A DNA stretch of 64,000 nucleotides from Prostheceraeus crozeri (GCA_907163375.1 CAJQUW010004600.1:62001-126000); one strand, 5' to 3'; positions 35,532 through 45,064 are shown, counted from the stretch's first letter. Numbers and translations: made by a program. Notes: generated from the letters alone by a model not told the origin.

Positions 35532-36051
35532 AGGTTGAGCCCACGCATAACGCGAGAAAATATCAATGACGGTTAAAATAAAATTATTGCCCGAGTTATG
35601 TTTTGAAATGGAGGCAACATCGCACAAATCTGCTTGCCACTATTCATCGATGTCATGAACAATATAATGGCGGGTGCGGTACTTCTTTTTCGCTTGTTTG
35701 TGGAGTGTATAGGTAGCCTGACCCTTTAACCATCGTTTCACTTGTGATTGTGGAAGAACACTCGCTTTTGATAATTTCTTGATAGATGCAAATCCTGCCG
35801 GATGTTTTACATCATAATAGATTGACTTCAAACGTTCAGTCGATGACGACTGACTCTTTTTCCTCCTTCTCATCTTTTTGTTTTCTTGCCTTTCTACATT
35901 TACAACAACTACAGCATTTAGCTTTAGCGGTTTTGCGATCGTGTTCACATTGCTTAGGGGTTTCATTATGAGAGCTGGCGCAGCAAGTGCAAGTGACAAC
36001 GACATTCACCTCTGGCGGCTCATTACATGGCAAGCAACACATCTGCTTCAT
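35397..36051 (-). pseudogene. Polinton integrase region (retroviral-type DDE), broken
   Basis: Contains a Cys/His-rich head (CCLPCNEPPEV), the segment YYDVKHPAGFASIKKLSKAS and VKRWLKGQATYTLHKQAKKK typical of Polinton integrases, and core-domain sequence FILTVIDIFSRYAWAQPLKT with IQSDQGKAF. The family inserts the element and makes 6-bp duplications, which fits the GCTATC repeats at the ends. It appears incomplete, with roughly two or three breaks. It is convergent with the PC4-like gene. Confidence 0.85.
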
Positions 36052-36052
36052 A

Positions 36053-36735
36053 TTAATAGTCTGAGAACATGTATTTCCTGGGAGGAGCTGTTTTACGTTT
36101 TCCTTTTACTAGTTTTAGCGGCGATGTAGATCTACGTCGAGTTCTTCCTCTTGTTTGCTTAGTGAGTGTGGGAGGGGATGTAGCAGGTGACGACTTAAAC
36201 CAATTTGTTGGCATTTTCATCGTCTGAAGCATTGGAGCAGTAGCCACTGTTGAATCAAGTTCTTTCAATGTCTCATTATTCAAAGCAAATTTTGGTACAT
36301 TATGCTTTTTCAATAGTTTAAGAAAGTATGACCAACCAGGTGGAACATAGCCCTGACGGCGCTTTCTACTGAATCAAGTCTTCATAACGTGAAGCATCAA
36401 TCACTTTAATTTTCATCTGTAATGATTTCTCCTCTATCATTTACATTGAGATGGGGTTCAATACTATTGAAAAGAGATATGGCATGTGCGCGAGATGCTA
36501 AAGGTGTAGCAGTCGATACAGAGTAACGCATCTTATTCTTCAAGTTTTTTAATTGCTCAACAGTTTCCAATTCTAATAATACAGCACGATGTGGATCTTT
36601 GATGTGAACATTTTGCTGATAATCAATTTCTTTCCTATACATTTGATTTGCAAGAGGTTGCTTTACTTGCTGCATGGCAGTCAATTGTACATATTCATCC
36701 TGAGGAATAACAATCATGCGAGAATAAGAACTCAT
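36053..36735 (-). pseudogene. Conserved Polinton gene upstream of integrase (MIVIP-type), about one break
   Basis: The head MSSYSRMIVIPQDEYVQL and a Gln-rich helical body resemble the small protein that many Polintons carry next to the ATPase (recollection, not a search). A second part has the PPGW..F motif, NVPKFAL and a basic SR/TR-rich tail. The start codon overlaps the stop of the ATPase gene in an ATGA arrangement (36732-36735). Function unknown; a core or DNA-associated virion protein is conceivable because of the basic tail. Confidence 0.5.
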
Positions 36736-37349
36736 AGTTTGTAGATAATCATGGGAGTTTTCAAAATATCACTTCGAAATCTAAATTCTTCCGGACACTC
36801 TTGCGTAAAGTCAATGAATAAGTAACCGTATAGTTTTTCAGTAGCTGCTTGAAAAATTTCAATTAAGGCTTTTGATCCTCTGGGTGCAACTTGTCGCGCT
36901 AAAATTTCAAATTGACTTTTATCTCGCGGATTCTTGAAAATAGCATAATAGTGTGTATTCAGGTTTCGTGTACGAGCTTCTTTTCCATCAGGAAACAAAT
37001 TTTGTGTGATATAGATGATAAAGCACCTTTTATGATGTGCTGCGCGAGTGAACATATCTGTAACATCTTTTGAATTCTTACTTTCTTTTAATAAATCATC
37101 CAATACAACAACATCATTAGACTGAAGTTTTTCCACTGGAATAATTCCTTCATTTCGAATAAAGTTGCGACTTTGCGATTCCTGAAACAGCGACGGTTGA
37201 TAAATACCATAACACCAAATCACTCGATTGATAGGTTCCTTAAACAACTCCCTTCTTTTATCCAATAAATTCAGCGTGAAAACAGTTTTACCTGCATGAG
37301 ATGGACCTGATACAGTCAGAACTTTATCACATTGAAGTCTGAAATCCAT
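36732..37349 (-). CDS. Packaging-type ATPase (FtsK/HerA-like, A32 kin)
   Basis: 205 aa from the ATG at 37349 (MDFRLQCDKVLTV); upstream codons lack an ATG. Walker A is GPSHAGKTVF (about residues 12-21), Walker B VVVLDDLL (about residue 80), then HHKRCFIIYITQNLFPDGK, a sensor-like motif typical of this class where TQN/QN follows a strand. Length matches the small Polinton/adenovirus-like genome-packaging ATPases. It would pump element DNA into a capsid, so its presence implies that Polinton-1 descends from a virion-forming element. Downstream it overlaps the next gene by four bases. Confidence 0.85.
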   Translation of the reverse strand: MDFRLQCDKVLTVSGPSHAGKTVFTLNLLDKRRELFKEPINRVIWCYGIYQPSLFQESQSRNFIRNEGIIPVEKLQSNDVVVLDDLLKESKNSKDVTDMFTRAAHHKRCFIIYITQNLFPDGKEARTRNLNTHYYAIFKNPRDKSQFEILARQVAPRGSKALIEIFQAATEKLYGYLFIDFTQECPEEFRFRSDILKTPMIIYKL

Positions 37350-37380
37350 TTTATTACTTTGAGACTCAACATTTGCATAA

Positions 37381-37668
37381 TTAACGCTTAGAGCCAAAGA
37401 TATTACCCAATAGGTTGCCCACGGCAGGAGCTATCATTGGAAGTATTGCTGAAAGGAAACCGCCCTTTTGTGTTAGAGTTTTCCTCTTTCTTTGAAGGGT
37501 GACTTTAGGATTGGAGATGAAACGCAATTTCGTAGCATATCGCTTAAGTAACTTTCGTTGTTTTGGCGCTAATTTCTTCGTCCTCAACTTCCTCACATGA
37601 GAAATAATTTCACAAATGAATTTATCGTTAGCATGTCGTATAGCATTGTATCGCTGATTTGCTTTCAT
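37381..37668 (-). CDS. Small basic protein with C-terminal hydrophobic segment
   Basis: 95 aa. The first two thirds are strongly basic (KLRTKKLAPKQRKLLKRY, KVTLQRKRKTLTQK). The end is a Gly/Ala/Ile-rich hydrophobic segment (GGFLSAILPMIAPAVGNLL) and a basic tip. Small proteins of this layout (basic, then GGFL...P..hydrophobic) are common beside the ATPase in Polinton-like elements and recall adenovirus core or membrane-lytic minor proteins; that comparison rests on pattern only. It lies 31 bp upstream of the ATPase start, on the same strand. Confidence 0.6.
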   Translation of the reverse strand: MKANQRYNAIRHANDKFICEIISHVRKLRTKKLAPKQRKLLKRYATKLRFISNPKVTLQRKRKTLTQKGGFLSAILPMIAPAVGNLLGNIFGSKR

Positions 37669-37787
37669 TCGTCGGAGAGCTTGAATGGCTGAAGAAACTT
37701 TTGACTTTTACGTTTAGTCATTTTACGTTTCGCCATTTTCCGTGTTAGTCTTTGCTAAAACCTATCTTTACCACATTTGCATAGGTA

Positions 37788-38114
37788 CTAACTATTGCGA
37801 CATAAGTGACACTCGAAATGAGCAATATCACAGTGATTACATTGGCAAAGTTGAATGCAATTACGTATGAAACAGCGTTGACAAAAAGCATGCTTACATC
37901 TCTTGAAGATGCGCTTTTCATTTCCATCCTTTCGCTTACATACATCGCAACACATAGTTTCACCGTTACTGGTAACGTCTATAGCAAGTCTTTTTGAAGA
38001 TATGAATTTGCTAGCCTTTTCTAAATAATAGACGCATGTACAGAAGGAATATACTTCGAGAGTGAGCAGACATAGCTCGAAAACCAGTTGTGCTACAATC
38101 AAGTACCACTGCAT
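37788..38114 (-). CDS. RING-like zinc-finger protein with N-terminal membrane segment
   Basis: About 108 aa. The N-terminus (MQWYLIVAQLVFELCLLTLE) is a hydrophobic signal-anchor candidate. The C-terminal half has CCDVCKRKDGNEKRIFKRC, then KHAFCQRCF and a cluster of CxxC/CxxH pairs ending CHLC. This is a RING-type spacing with a His in the middle, as in ubiquitin E3 ligases. Membrane RING proteins in viruses often dampen host defence; here that is speculation. No homologue seen in Polinton-2. Confidence 0.5.
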   Translation of the reverse strand: MQWYLIVAQLVFELCLLTLEVYSFCTCVYYLEKASKFISSKRLAIDVTSNGETMCCDVCKRKDGNEKRIFKRCKHAFCQRCFIRNCIQLCQCNHCDIAHFECHLCRNS

Positions 38115-38116
38115 TT

Positions 38117-38540
38117 TCAATTTTTCTTTATGGAAAGTTGAATGTGAATATCTGAAATCGCTTCAATCACTAGACTGCTACCATGATGGTTAAATGCGTT
38201 AAGACGTTCAGCAATTTTTATCATATGTCTTTTAAAAAATTCTTCGGGGTGATCTACCACTTCCATTGAATAAGAAGCAAAATGGAAAGTGCGACTTTCC
38301 ACCTCTTCCTTTCCAAAATGACTAAACTTAATTTTCGCAACTAATCGCGCCATGACAATGCTATCAGAGAATGTATTCATTAACTCTAGAAATAGAGTGC
38401 TAGCATCATCGACCACTGCTTCGATGTCGGTCTCATCTTTATGAAATTTTATCACATAATCTTGAACAGCTCCTTTTAAACTTTCCCTTAAAAATGTAAT
38501 GTTCCGCAGTCGTTTGAGAAAGACATGATCGCCCTTTATC
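38117..38540 (-). CDS. Stand-alone homologue of the polymerase pre-exonuclease domain
   Basis: The conserved part is about 130 aa; no ATG heads the frame, so an upstream exon or a break is likely. It contains MARLVAKIKFSHFGKEEVES, FHFASYSMEVVD and LNAFNHHGSSLVIEAISDIH. These align in order with the domain that precedes the exonuclease in this element's own polymerase (MKALIYLKIKYVNIDHHTGQ, FHIPSSPATEVVD, IDKFNERDSGLIFDGIE). Polinton-2 has a separate copy at 61647-62147. It may be a duplicated polymerase domain acting in trans, for example with the terminal protein or origin; inference. Confidence 0.6.
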
Positions 38541-38774
38541 TAACCTATCCATTGCATGAAAACAACAACTCTTCTCATAGTAACATTTATTGAATCACTA
38601 TAACAAGCATGCATTATAAATCAATGGTTTGAAAGAGATAAAATAGATACAGCTGGTAACTATCATACAGCGAGCAATGATAACCATACAGGACTTTGGC
38701 AGTGTTGAGGTAAGGAGGAAAGAAGCATTGGTTATGAACGTAGCTACTACAACGAATAGACAAAATAGGAACAC
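38541..38774. other. Short gap without recognised gene
   Basis: Nothing clear is seen between the stand-alone domain gene and the exonuclease-like gene; probably leader or intron sequence. Confidence 0.4.
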
Positions 38775-39143
38775 TCAATCCTTAAAACGTTTCGTGACTT
38801 CATGGTAGTGTTGATTCACTCTACTATCCCAAGGCGGGAGCAAAATATCATCAATGATTAGATTGGGAAATACTTTCCTCTCCTTACCAGGATTATTACA
38901 AAAGATACGTATAACATTGAAAGCAGCTAACCATCGTTTAAAGTCAATAAGAAGAGCACTCTCACAAGAAAAGCCATAGTCTTGCAAATATTTCAGATTA
39001 AGTCCATGAATGTGTTTTCTCGCCCATTGATCAACATTGGGATCGCAGTTGGCATGTTGATGATAGACACTAACAATCTGATATGTCCAATTGTTCATAG
39101 CAATAGCACTGAGCTCCTGTACAGGTTCACCCTCACAATCCAT
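38775..39143 (-). CDS. Exonuclease-like protein (DEDD/RNase H fold candidate)
   Basis: 122 aa starting MDCEGEPVQELSAIAMNNWT, where DxE followed by QELSAI resembles the Exo I strand of DEDD nucleases. Later motifs are WARKHIHGLNLKYLQDYGF, IRIFCNNPGKE and LPPWDSRVNQHYHEVTKRFK. The 'HGLN' and 'N.P.KE' blocks recur in an uncharacterised protein family of invertebrate mobile elements that I recall. A 3' splice-site-like TTTTAG lies just upstream, so a short first exon is possible. Proofreading or DNA end-processing is a guess; the third acidic residue is not certain. Confidence 0.5.
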   Translation of the reverse strand: MDCEGEPVQELSAIAMNNWTYQIVSVYHQHANCDPNVDQWARKHIHGLNLKYLQDYGFSCESALLIDFKRWLAAFNVIRIFCNNPGKERKVFPNLIIDDILLPPWDSRVNQHYHEVTKRFKD

Positions 39144-39195
39144 AAAAATGATGATTGAAGCCTAAAACGGAAATTTACACATCTAAGGAAACGTT

Positions 39196-39396
39196 CTATA
39201 ACATATTACAAAATGAAGAATTACATCGATGCTTTTCACGACAAAATACACAAATGATATGATGGCAACGAAGAAGTAAAATGTATCTAATAAGGCCACG
39301 TCTACGACACTCAAAGCACATAAGCGAATTGTCATAGGGTAGAGTTAGGAAAGGACTAGTAATTCTCCTTCTGTGATTTGCGTTTTGATGCAGCAT
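39196..39396 (-). CDS. Second small RING-like protein
   Basis: About 66 aa from the ATG encoding MLHQNANHRRR. The C-terminal half has MCFECRRRGL, then LRCHHIICVFCREKHRC and a last Cys, a C-x2-C ... C-x-H/H-x2-C-x2-C pattern like a compact RING. It overlaps the 3' end of the TIR-proximal gene in another frame. Similarity to the other RING-like gene is limited to the metal ligands. Modest confidence because it is short. Confidence 0.4.
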   Translation of the reverse strand: MLHQNANHRRRITSPFLTLPYDNSLMCFECRRRGLIRYILLLRCHHIICVFCREKHRCNSSFCNML

Positions 39397-40131
39397 TCTT
39401 CTCCGACTTGCGCTTCGTACCACTGCTGTTAAGGATTTGATCAATTATGTCGTCCACGTTGGGTGGTTTTGGAATATATAGGATGGATTCCATATGCATG
39501 GAGGGAGAGGCTATTTTATTATCCTTGTGTCGACCATAATATAGCCAATTCACTTTGAAAAGGATATCCCAAGTACCTTCTCCGAGCTCATCACATCTGA
39601 TCGGTATTGATTGATCTCCATCCTTCTTATAGTAAGTACACCAATGTGATACCGGTAGGCAAATGTGATTACCATCCCAAATCTTTCTATAGGGAGTATC
39701 CTTGTCATCTATCGCCCTCCACTCTTGAGCAAGAGGAGTAGGAATGTCCATATTTAATGTCACGTACTCCTCAATGATATCAAGTTGGCGGCGAATGTAC
39801 GGACTCACGGGGATCAGTATGTAGTCCCCATACTGATTGCGCATTATCTTGACATCCGTGGAAGGGAGCATTCCCGTTTGGAGTACTATGCTATGATCGT
39901 CATAACGCAAGACTTGTTTAAATTCACGCTGTAGCGGTGTAGGATTATGTACCTTGGTTGTTTCTTCCACTGGCCTCAGTTGTAGATGATCTGACCGTAG
40001 CGAACCTTGTAACGTTTGACCGCCATTTTGTCCTACTAGTGCAGCAGATGGAGTAGATGCCTGAAAATGAAAAAAGATTGTATTAAGTTTACGTTCAAGG
40101 GAGGAGAGGGAGGGAAGTAGCGACTTACCAT
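39356..40131 (-). CDS. TIR-proximal conserved Polinton protein (about 235 aa), two exons
   Basis: The main exon is open to 39356. A short first exon supplies only the ATG (40129-40131), followed by GTAAGT; the intron 40061-40128 ends TTTTCAG. Polinton-2 has a homologue at 54222-54788. Shared order: KIMRNQYG..IPVSPYIRRQ against KVMSTKYG..VPLDYWTRLQ; IEEYVTLNMDIP against LETFLKENLTIP; then a G.G...F.IK...Y.G....D block near the C-terminus and an acidic Lys/Asp tail. The last third looks like a beta-barrel strand pattern, so an OB-fold ssDNA-binding protein is my first guess. A basic KRKSEKNAASKRKS tail suggests nuclear localisation. Confidence 0.65.
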
Positions 40132-40226
40132 TTTAGTTGGATAATAGAATAGAGAGAGAGAGAAAATGTGCGTCCGTCACTCGTGTGATTCAACGATGGA
40201 ATGATTCTCACTGTGGAAGGCTCGCT

Positions 40227-40280
40227 ATTTATAAAGAAATGCTTGATTCTCATTGGATGATGATCCTCATTGGATAATAA
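40227..40280 (-). promoter_or_regulatory. Promoter of the TIR-proximal gene: two CCAAT boxes and TATA box
   Basis: On the minus strand, two CCAATGAG words (near 40250-40275) precede TATAAATA (40227-40234) by about 20-40 bases, an ordinary eukaryotic promoter layout. Transcription would begin near 40200, about 70 bases before the ATG. Confidence 0.6.
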
Positions 40281-41145
40281 CATCAAGCTGATTCCAAATC
40301 TGAAGTCCGTTTTCCCATCCGATGCTTCGTTTTGAAGCTACAGCCCAAAACGTCCCAAATTCTAACTCTGTCGTTTTTCGCCAATGTCCCAAAATCTTAA
40401 ATGGCGTCTCACATCTAAACGAAGACAGATATGAACAAGCCGATCCTTTCAGTGAATTTGTCTCACTCTTAGCTTTCAAACGAGCTATGACACGACTAAA
40501 TCCGTCCACTGGAAGCCAAAATCGAAGCGAGCTGTCCAGAGGGGGGGGGGACGTCAGCGAAAATTTTTTCTCTCCGATGGCGTTCAAATTCACCATACCG
40601 ATGCAGAATTTCACGCTGAATCCGAATCCGGCCTCCGTTTTCTCATCCGACAACTCCTTCCACTCGAAACAGCCCATTTTACAACCCAACATTCAGCAGA
40701 TTGCACGAAAAACATCACACACTATAGCCTCAAGACTAATCCTGGCGGTGGCCCAAGTCCACCACGACATTCTGTCGTTCCAGAGGGGGGGGACGTCAGC
40801 GAAAATTTTTTCTCTCCGATGGCGTTCAAATTCACCATACCGATGCAGAATTTCACGCTGAATCCGAATCCGGCCTCCGTTTTCTCATCCGACCACTCCT
40901 TCCACTCGAAACAGCCCATTTTACAACCCAACATTCAGCAGATTGCACGAAAAACATCACACACTATAGCCTCAAGACTAATCCTGGCGGTCGCCCAAGT
41001 CCACCACGACACTCTGTCGTTCCAGAGGGGGGGGAGTCAACGAACAGTTTGTGAACGCCAACCCACCTGGCCGGCACATCACGACACTCTGTCGTTCCAG
41101 AGGGGGGGGGCGCGCCGGTCGAGTGTTTGCCGTTTGCTTACTACT
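40278..41145. repeat. Polinton-1 right terminal inverted repeat with 242-bp tandem units
   Basis: The inverted partner of the left arm, ending CTTACTACT. It contains two nearly identical 242-bp units (starting GACGTCAGCGAAAATTTTTT at 40550 and 40792) plus G-tracts of 7-10 bases at each junction. The left arm lacks the same unit order, so unit number has changed after insertion or between arms. Open frames in it translate the repeat. Confidence 0.88.
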
Positions 41146-41151
41146 GCTATC

Positions 41152-41600
41152 TAACTAATCTACTCCATTCCCGTTGCGGGTATTGGGGTTATCCATCTTG
41201 ATGTTATTTGACTTCGACCAACTTGTCGCGGATGTGCCACTACCAGATCACGCAGGCATCACAACCCACTAAGAAAGTATAATTAATGCCCTCCTTTGGA
41301 ATAGAAAATGAGAAGGAATTCAAAAATTCCCTAGAGAAGATTTGTTGAACTGTCTGTATTGAAGTAAATAAAATTTAAAATATATTCACTAGCGCTTCGC
41401 CTTCTGCTTGGTCACTGGTGACAATGTTAGCTAGTTTTTAGGCATTTTTATTTCGGCCTACGTTTATATTAATAATTATTTACTTCGGTCGAAGAACCGA
41501 TCAGTGTCAACCATGGATAAATTCCGATCATCTTCATCGACATTTTCAATGTCACTACTATTGCCACGTGTCAACGGTCATTAAAATAATCGCACATTCA
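41152..41600. other. No gene recognised; right flank of Polinton-1
   Basis: AT-rich DNA with short frames only, between the Polinton target duplication and the CT microsatellite. Nothing recognised. Confidence 0.55.
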
Positions 41601-41607
41601 TCTTCAC

Positions 41608-41683
41608 CGTCTCTCTCTCTCTCGCTCTCTCTCTCTCGCTCTCTCTCTCTCGCTCTCTCTCGCTCTCTCTCTCTCTCGCTCTC

Positions 41684-41737
<54 letters not shown>

Positions 41738-41888
41738 GCTCTCTCTCTCTCGCTCTCTCTCTCGCTCTCTCTCTCGCTCTCTCTCTCGCTTTCTCTCTCT
41801 CTCGCTCTCTCTCTCTCGCTCTCTCTCTCTCTCGCTCTCTCTCTCGCTCTCTCTCTCGCTCTCTCGCTCTCTCTCTCTCGCTCTCTCG

Positions 41889-41924
<36 letters not shown>

Positions 41925-41926
41925 AG
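41608..41926. repeat. (CT)n microsatellite with regular CG interruptions
   Basis: About 320 bp of CTCTCT with CG inserted every 6-16 bases (TCTCGCTCTCTC). A plus-strand frame (41568-42041) reads it as Ser/Leu/Arg repeats but has no unique domain and is not a gene. Confidence 0.97.
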
Positions 41927-41929
41927 TAG

Positions 41930-44880
41930 GCCAACAATGTCACTTTATCGCTCAGCTTCAAGAAGCGCGTTAAACAAAAGCAATCAACTGCAGATCAAAA
42001 ATGCAAATTCTGCCGTTGACTCAATATCATGCATGCTATGAATGCATGCTGCATGAAAAAAAGTAAGAATGCAGGCCTCTTTTGCCTTTTTTTCTCAATT
42101 CATATCCTGCCTACGTTTACCATCATCTTCGACTGCGTGTGGCATTTTTCGATGAACCATGCAACTCATTGAATGAGTACTAAAGTTAGTACGAATAAGT
42201 CGACTTTAACTATCATTATCAATTTTCATATCCGATATCTATGATTAACATGTTCTGCTGCTAATGTGTGATAGGCTTGAGGCACACACGAAAATCCCAT
42301 AAGCCGCAAACGGAGTTCCAACACTTAACTTTCGATGAGAGCTGACATGCAGAATACGGTCACATGTTGGGCACAGTTTGGTTTACAGTGAATTACATTG
42401 CACTTCCGGTTCCAGGTGTTCTCAAGGCATCTCCGACCTAAGTACTGGTTTAGCTATCTCTTTAACCCAATATAGGATTACTTGTGAATATGTAGGTTAG
42501 TTAATTGCTGTACTTCACGGAATTGAGAAAACATTTTAGTGAAACCGGTTTTCGGACTATCGACTTTTCTTTATTCGAGTTGTTCTTTGGGGTTCGAAGT
42601 GAAGGTCTTGAAAGTAGTAGGCCTGCACTATTTTCCATTCTCTTTATATTTTTTAAATCCAAAACTTCATTCAGGTGCACCGTGAGTCGCTGGTTTCTTT
42701 AGGCGGTATCAAGTTAACTACGTGTTGCGCTTCGAACGTCATGTGAAACTCGAGCACGTGTAACCACACAAGAAGTTAAAGCAATGAAACGTCATAATAG
42801 TGAAGGTTGCATAACATCACCGACGGGCTACGTGTTGGTTTTGAACGTTGTGTGAAACGCAAAACATGCACATGTAGGTTTACTATCCAATGATGCATGA
42901 ATTTGTAAGGCTTTCTATGTCCACAGGTTAATAAGTTCCTCGAAGCAGGTAATTATTTTCCTGATTGGAAATTACTAACCTGGTTGTTCAGATTTTTATG
43001 TAAAATGTCATGCATCATAGCAGATAATGCATAGATTTCTTCGGTCATTATTTGTCATAGTAACCTCGAGCGTTCGGCTGTCGGTAATAATAGCAAATAA
43101 TGACCTCAAATCTCTGCATTATCTGTTACAGAAGTTGTCGCACTGCAACTTCATAACAAAGATGCCTATGAACTATTCTTTATCATAGAATTCATAGATC
43201 TCCCTGATCATAACTGTGACATCCAATCAAATATTGCCTCTTGTTGTTTTTTTTCTGGTTCTGTGTTTTGACAGTTCCATTCACATTTCATAAAAGTCTA
43301 TTGTCATTTCATCCATTTCGTCGTATTACATGTTCATGTACGTGTTTACTGCTACCTATTGTGTTCAAAATTTCATCATAGATATGAATAGTTTATTGAC
43401 CTATATCTGTGACTTTGAACACGCAACACGTAGCACGTAGGCTATTGTGATACGGCATTTAATGAGACTACGTTTTGTAGCTACGTGAAATTTCTCTATT
43501 ATCAGGAATACATCTAAGTAAAAGTAATCCAAAAGGCATGGAAACAATTGGAGAGAAGCTCCTAATTATGCGTTTATTATCTTTGTTGCGATATTCATGC
43601 ACTTGAGGGCATTGCATGAATAACATGCTGATATTGTACTGTCAAAGCAAGGAACTTGAATGGTATTTTCGCATGTCATTGAGACGTAAACAATAACGAC
43701 CAGCAGTAGATAAGTCGATGATTGTAGATTTGAACCGACAACATGTGCCACATGGCGGGCAGTAAGTTGAGGGTGCTTTATACACTCACGAGAAGCCTTT
43801 TTCTTTCAATCCATTGCAACCACCGCAGTTCTACATCTTCGACCTGTGATTGTGTTTTCAGAGATTTGCTCTACAATTAATAAATGAGCACTATTGGCTG
43901 ACAACTAATAATGAGACCTAACACTTAAAGACCGAGATTTTAAAGGAACTTCAGTTTCAGAAAGTGCTTCAGGATCTTATTCATGCACGATTCTATTTAT
44001 CACTTAATTTTTGAGTTTTCATCAAAATTAGTTCTGATATTTCTGTCGCCTTTCGTCTTCAACGATTCTCTTTACCCTAGGACTAGTCGTATTTTTTTTG
44101 CACAAGCGCTTGCTACGGCATTCCTCTGTCGAAATGATCGCAGTCTGGGTTTCTCTTTTATAGTGAACAGGATAGGCCTATGTTTTCTCAGTTTCTCACG
44201 TGATAGGATTTCATGCATGTTCAGCAATTATTTTTTCCTATGATTTCGCACTTATCTTAACTTGCGAGTATAATTCAGTCAGAATGACATGGCATACCAT
44301 GTTATATTCCTGTCTATATAAGGTGCATTGCTCCATATCGTATTTTTCTGTGTCCATATGCTCATGTTACATCACTTTCAAATTTTGATTACCTGCTATG
44401 TACATATGATATTTTGTCACTCTCGTTAAAATATCTTGAAACGTTGAGTCAAAAATTTCGCTTTTAATCCCTGCGGAAGACAGTGGCGATTTTGTTAATA
44501 ATTTATGGAACTAATGCCTCCATGGTTAATTCAATTTCATGATTTTTTGAGAATGCCGGCAAACAACTGTACAAATAAGAGAAATTCACATTTATACGTG
44601 TACAGTACATTTACTAAACATTATCATAAATTACATTGGGTGGAGAATTTTCTACGAATTTTCTGGGACTGTAGCAGTCTTAGCAACGTCTTGTTGTTGA
44701 TGACAGATAGATAGTAATAGATATAGTAATACTAACAGATATCAACACAGATTTTGCTGCACGAAACTGCTTCACAATTCTTTGAATAGATGCTAAGTTA
44801 TGATTTCTAAGTTACATAAATGCTAACACATTGCCATTGACTTTAATACGCTTAATGAATAAACCAGATCAGTTCAAAAT
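41930..44880. other. No gene recognised; contains a foldback and inverted ACGTG-rich words
   Basis: Frames are short and motif-free. The word CTACGTGTTG near 42717 and 42828 has inverted counterparts (CAACACGTAG) near 43424, which may mark a degraded MITE. The hairpin at 43021-43125 is listed separately. Confidence 0.5.
43021..43125. repeat. Foldback hairpin, about 105 bp
   Basis: The left arm CAGATAATGCATAGATTT...GGTCATTATTTG is matched by the inverted right arm (AGATAATGCAGAGATTT...GGTCATTATTTG when reversed), with a loop of about 30 bases. It could be a small foldback element. Confidence 0.75.
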
Positions 44881-44887
44881 TGTATAC

Positions 44888-45064
44888 TATTATGTTTTGT
44901 ATTGTATTGTTTAGTATTATTTAGTATACATGACAAAAGTAAAAAGCTTCGACTTTCGGTTCGCAATGTTCTGAAAGTCTCTATTAAATCACATTACAGT
45001 TAATGAAAATAATTCATTAGTGTAGACAAACAAACAACATAATTTTCTAAATCATAAACACCAT
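44888..45064 (-). repeat. Gypsy 3' LTR
   Basis: Direct repeat of 52333-52510. On the element's strand it lies after pol, preceded by a short purine run (GAGAGGGAATAT) that could be the polypurine tract. Confidence 0.85.

Larger units (their letters stand above)
23204..41145. mobile_element. Polinton-1 (Maverick-type element), 17.9 kb, nearly whole
   Basis: The termini are AGTAGTAAG on the left and, inverted, CTTACTACT on the right, flanked by exact 6-bp duplications GCTATC (23198-23203 and 41146-41151). AGT ends and 6-bp duplications are what Polintons are known for. Terminal inverted repeats of about 0.8 kb enclose a protein-primed DNA polymerase, an integrase region, a packaging-type ATPase, two WEVG proteins and a set of small genes. 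Coiled-coil and polymerase genes point right; most others point left. I recognise no adenain-type protease and no hexon of the common Polinton type. It is a fossil in which most genes look open, with only a handful of breaks overall, so it is probably fairly young. Confidence 0.93.

Noticed and set aside
23260-41110. C/G tracts taken as the Polinton-1 ends
   Set aside because: The inverted repeat continues outward to AGTAGTAAG/CTTACTACT with matching GCTATC flanks, so the tracts are internal.
41568-42041. 157-codon frame of Ser/Leu/Arg repeats
   Set aside because: It is a translation of the CT microsatellite with CG interruptions and has no unique domain.
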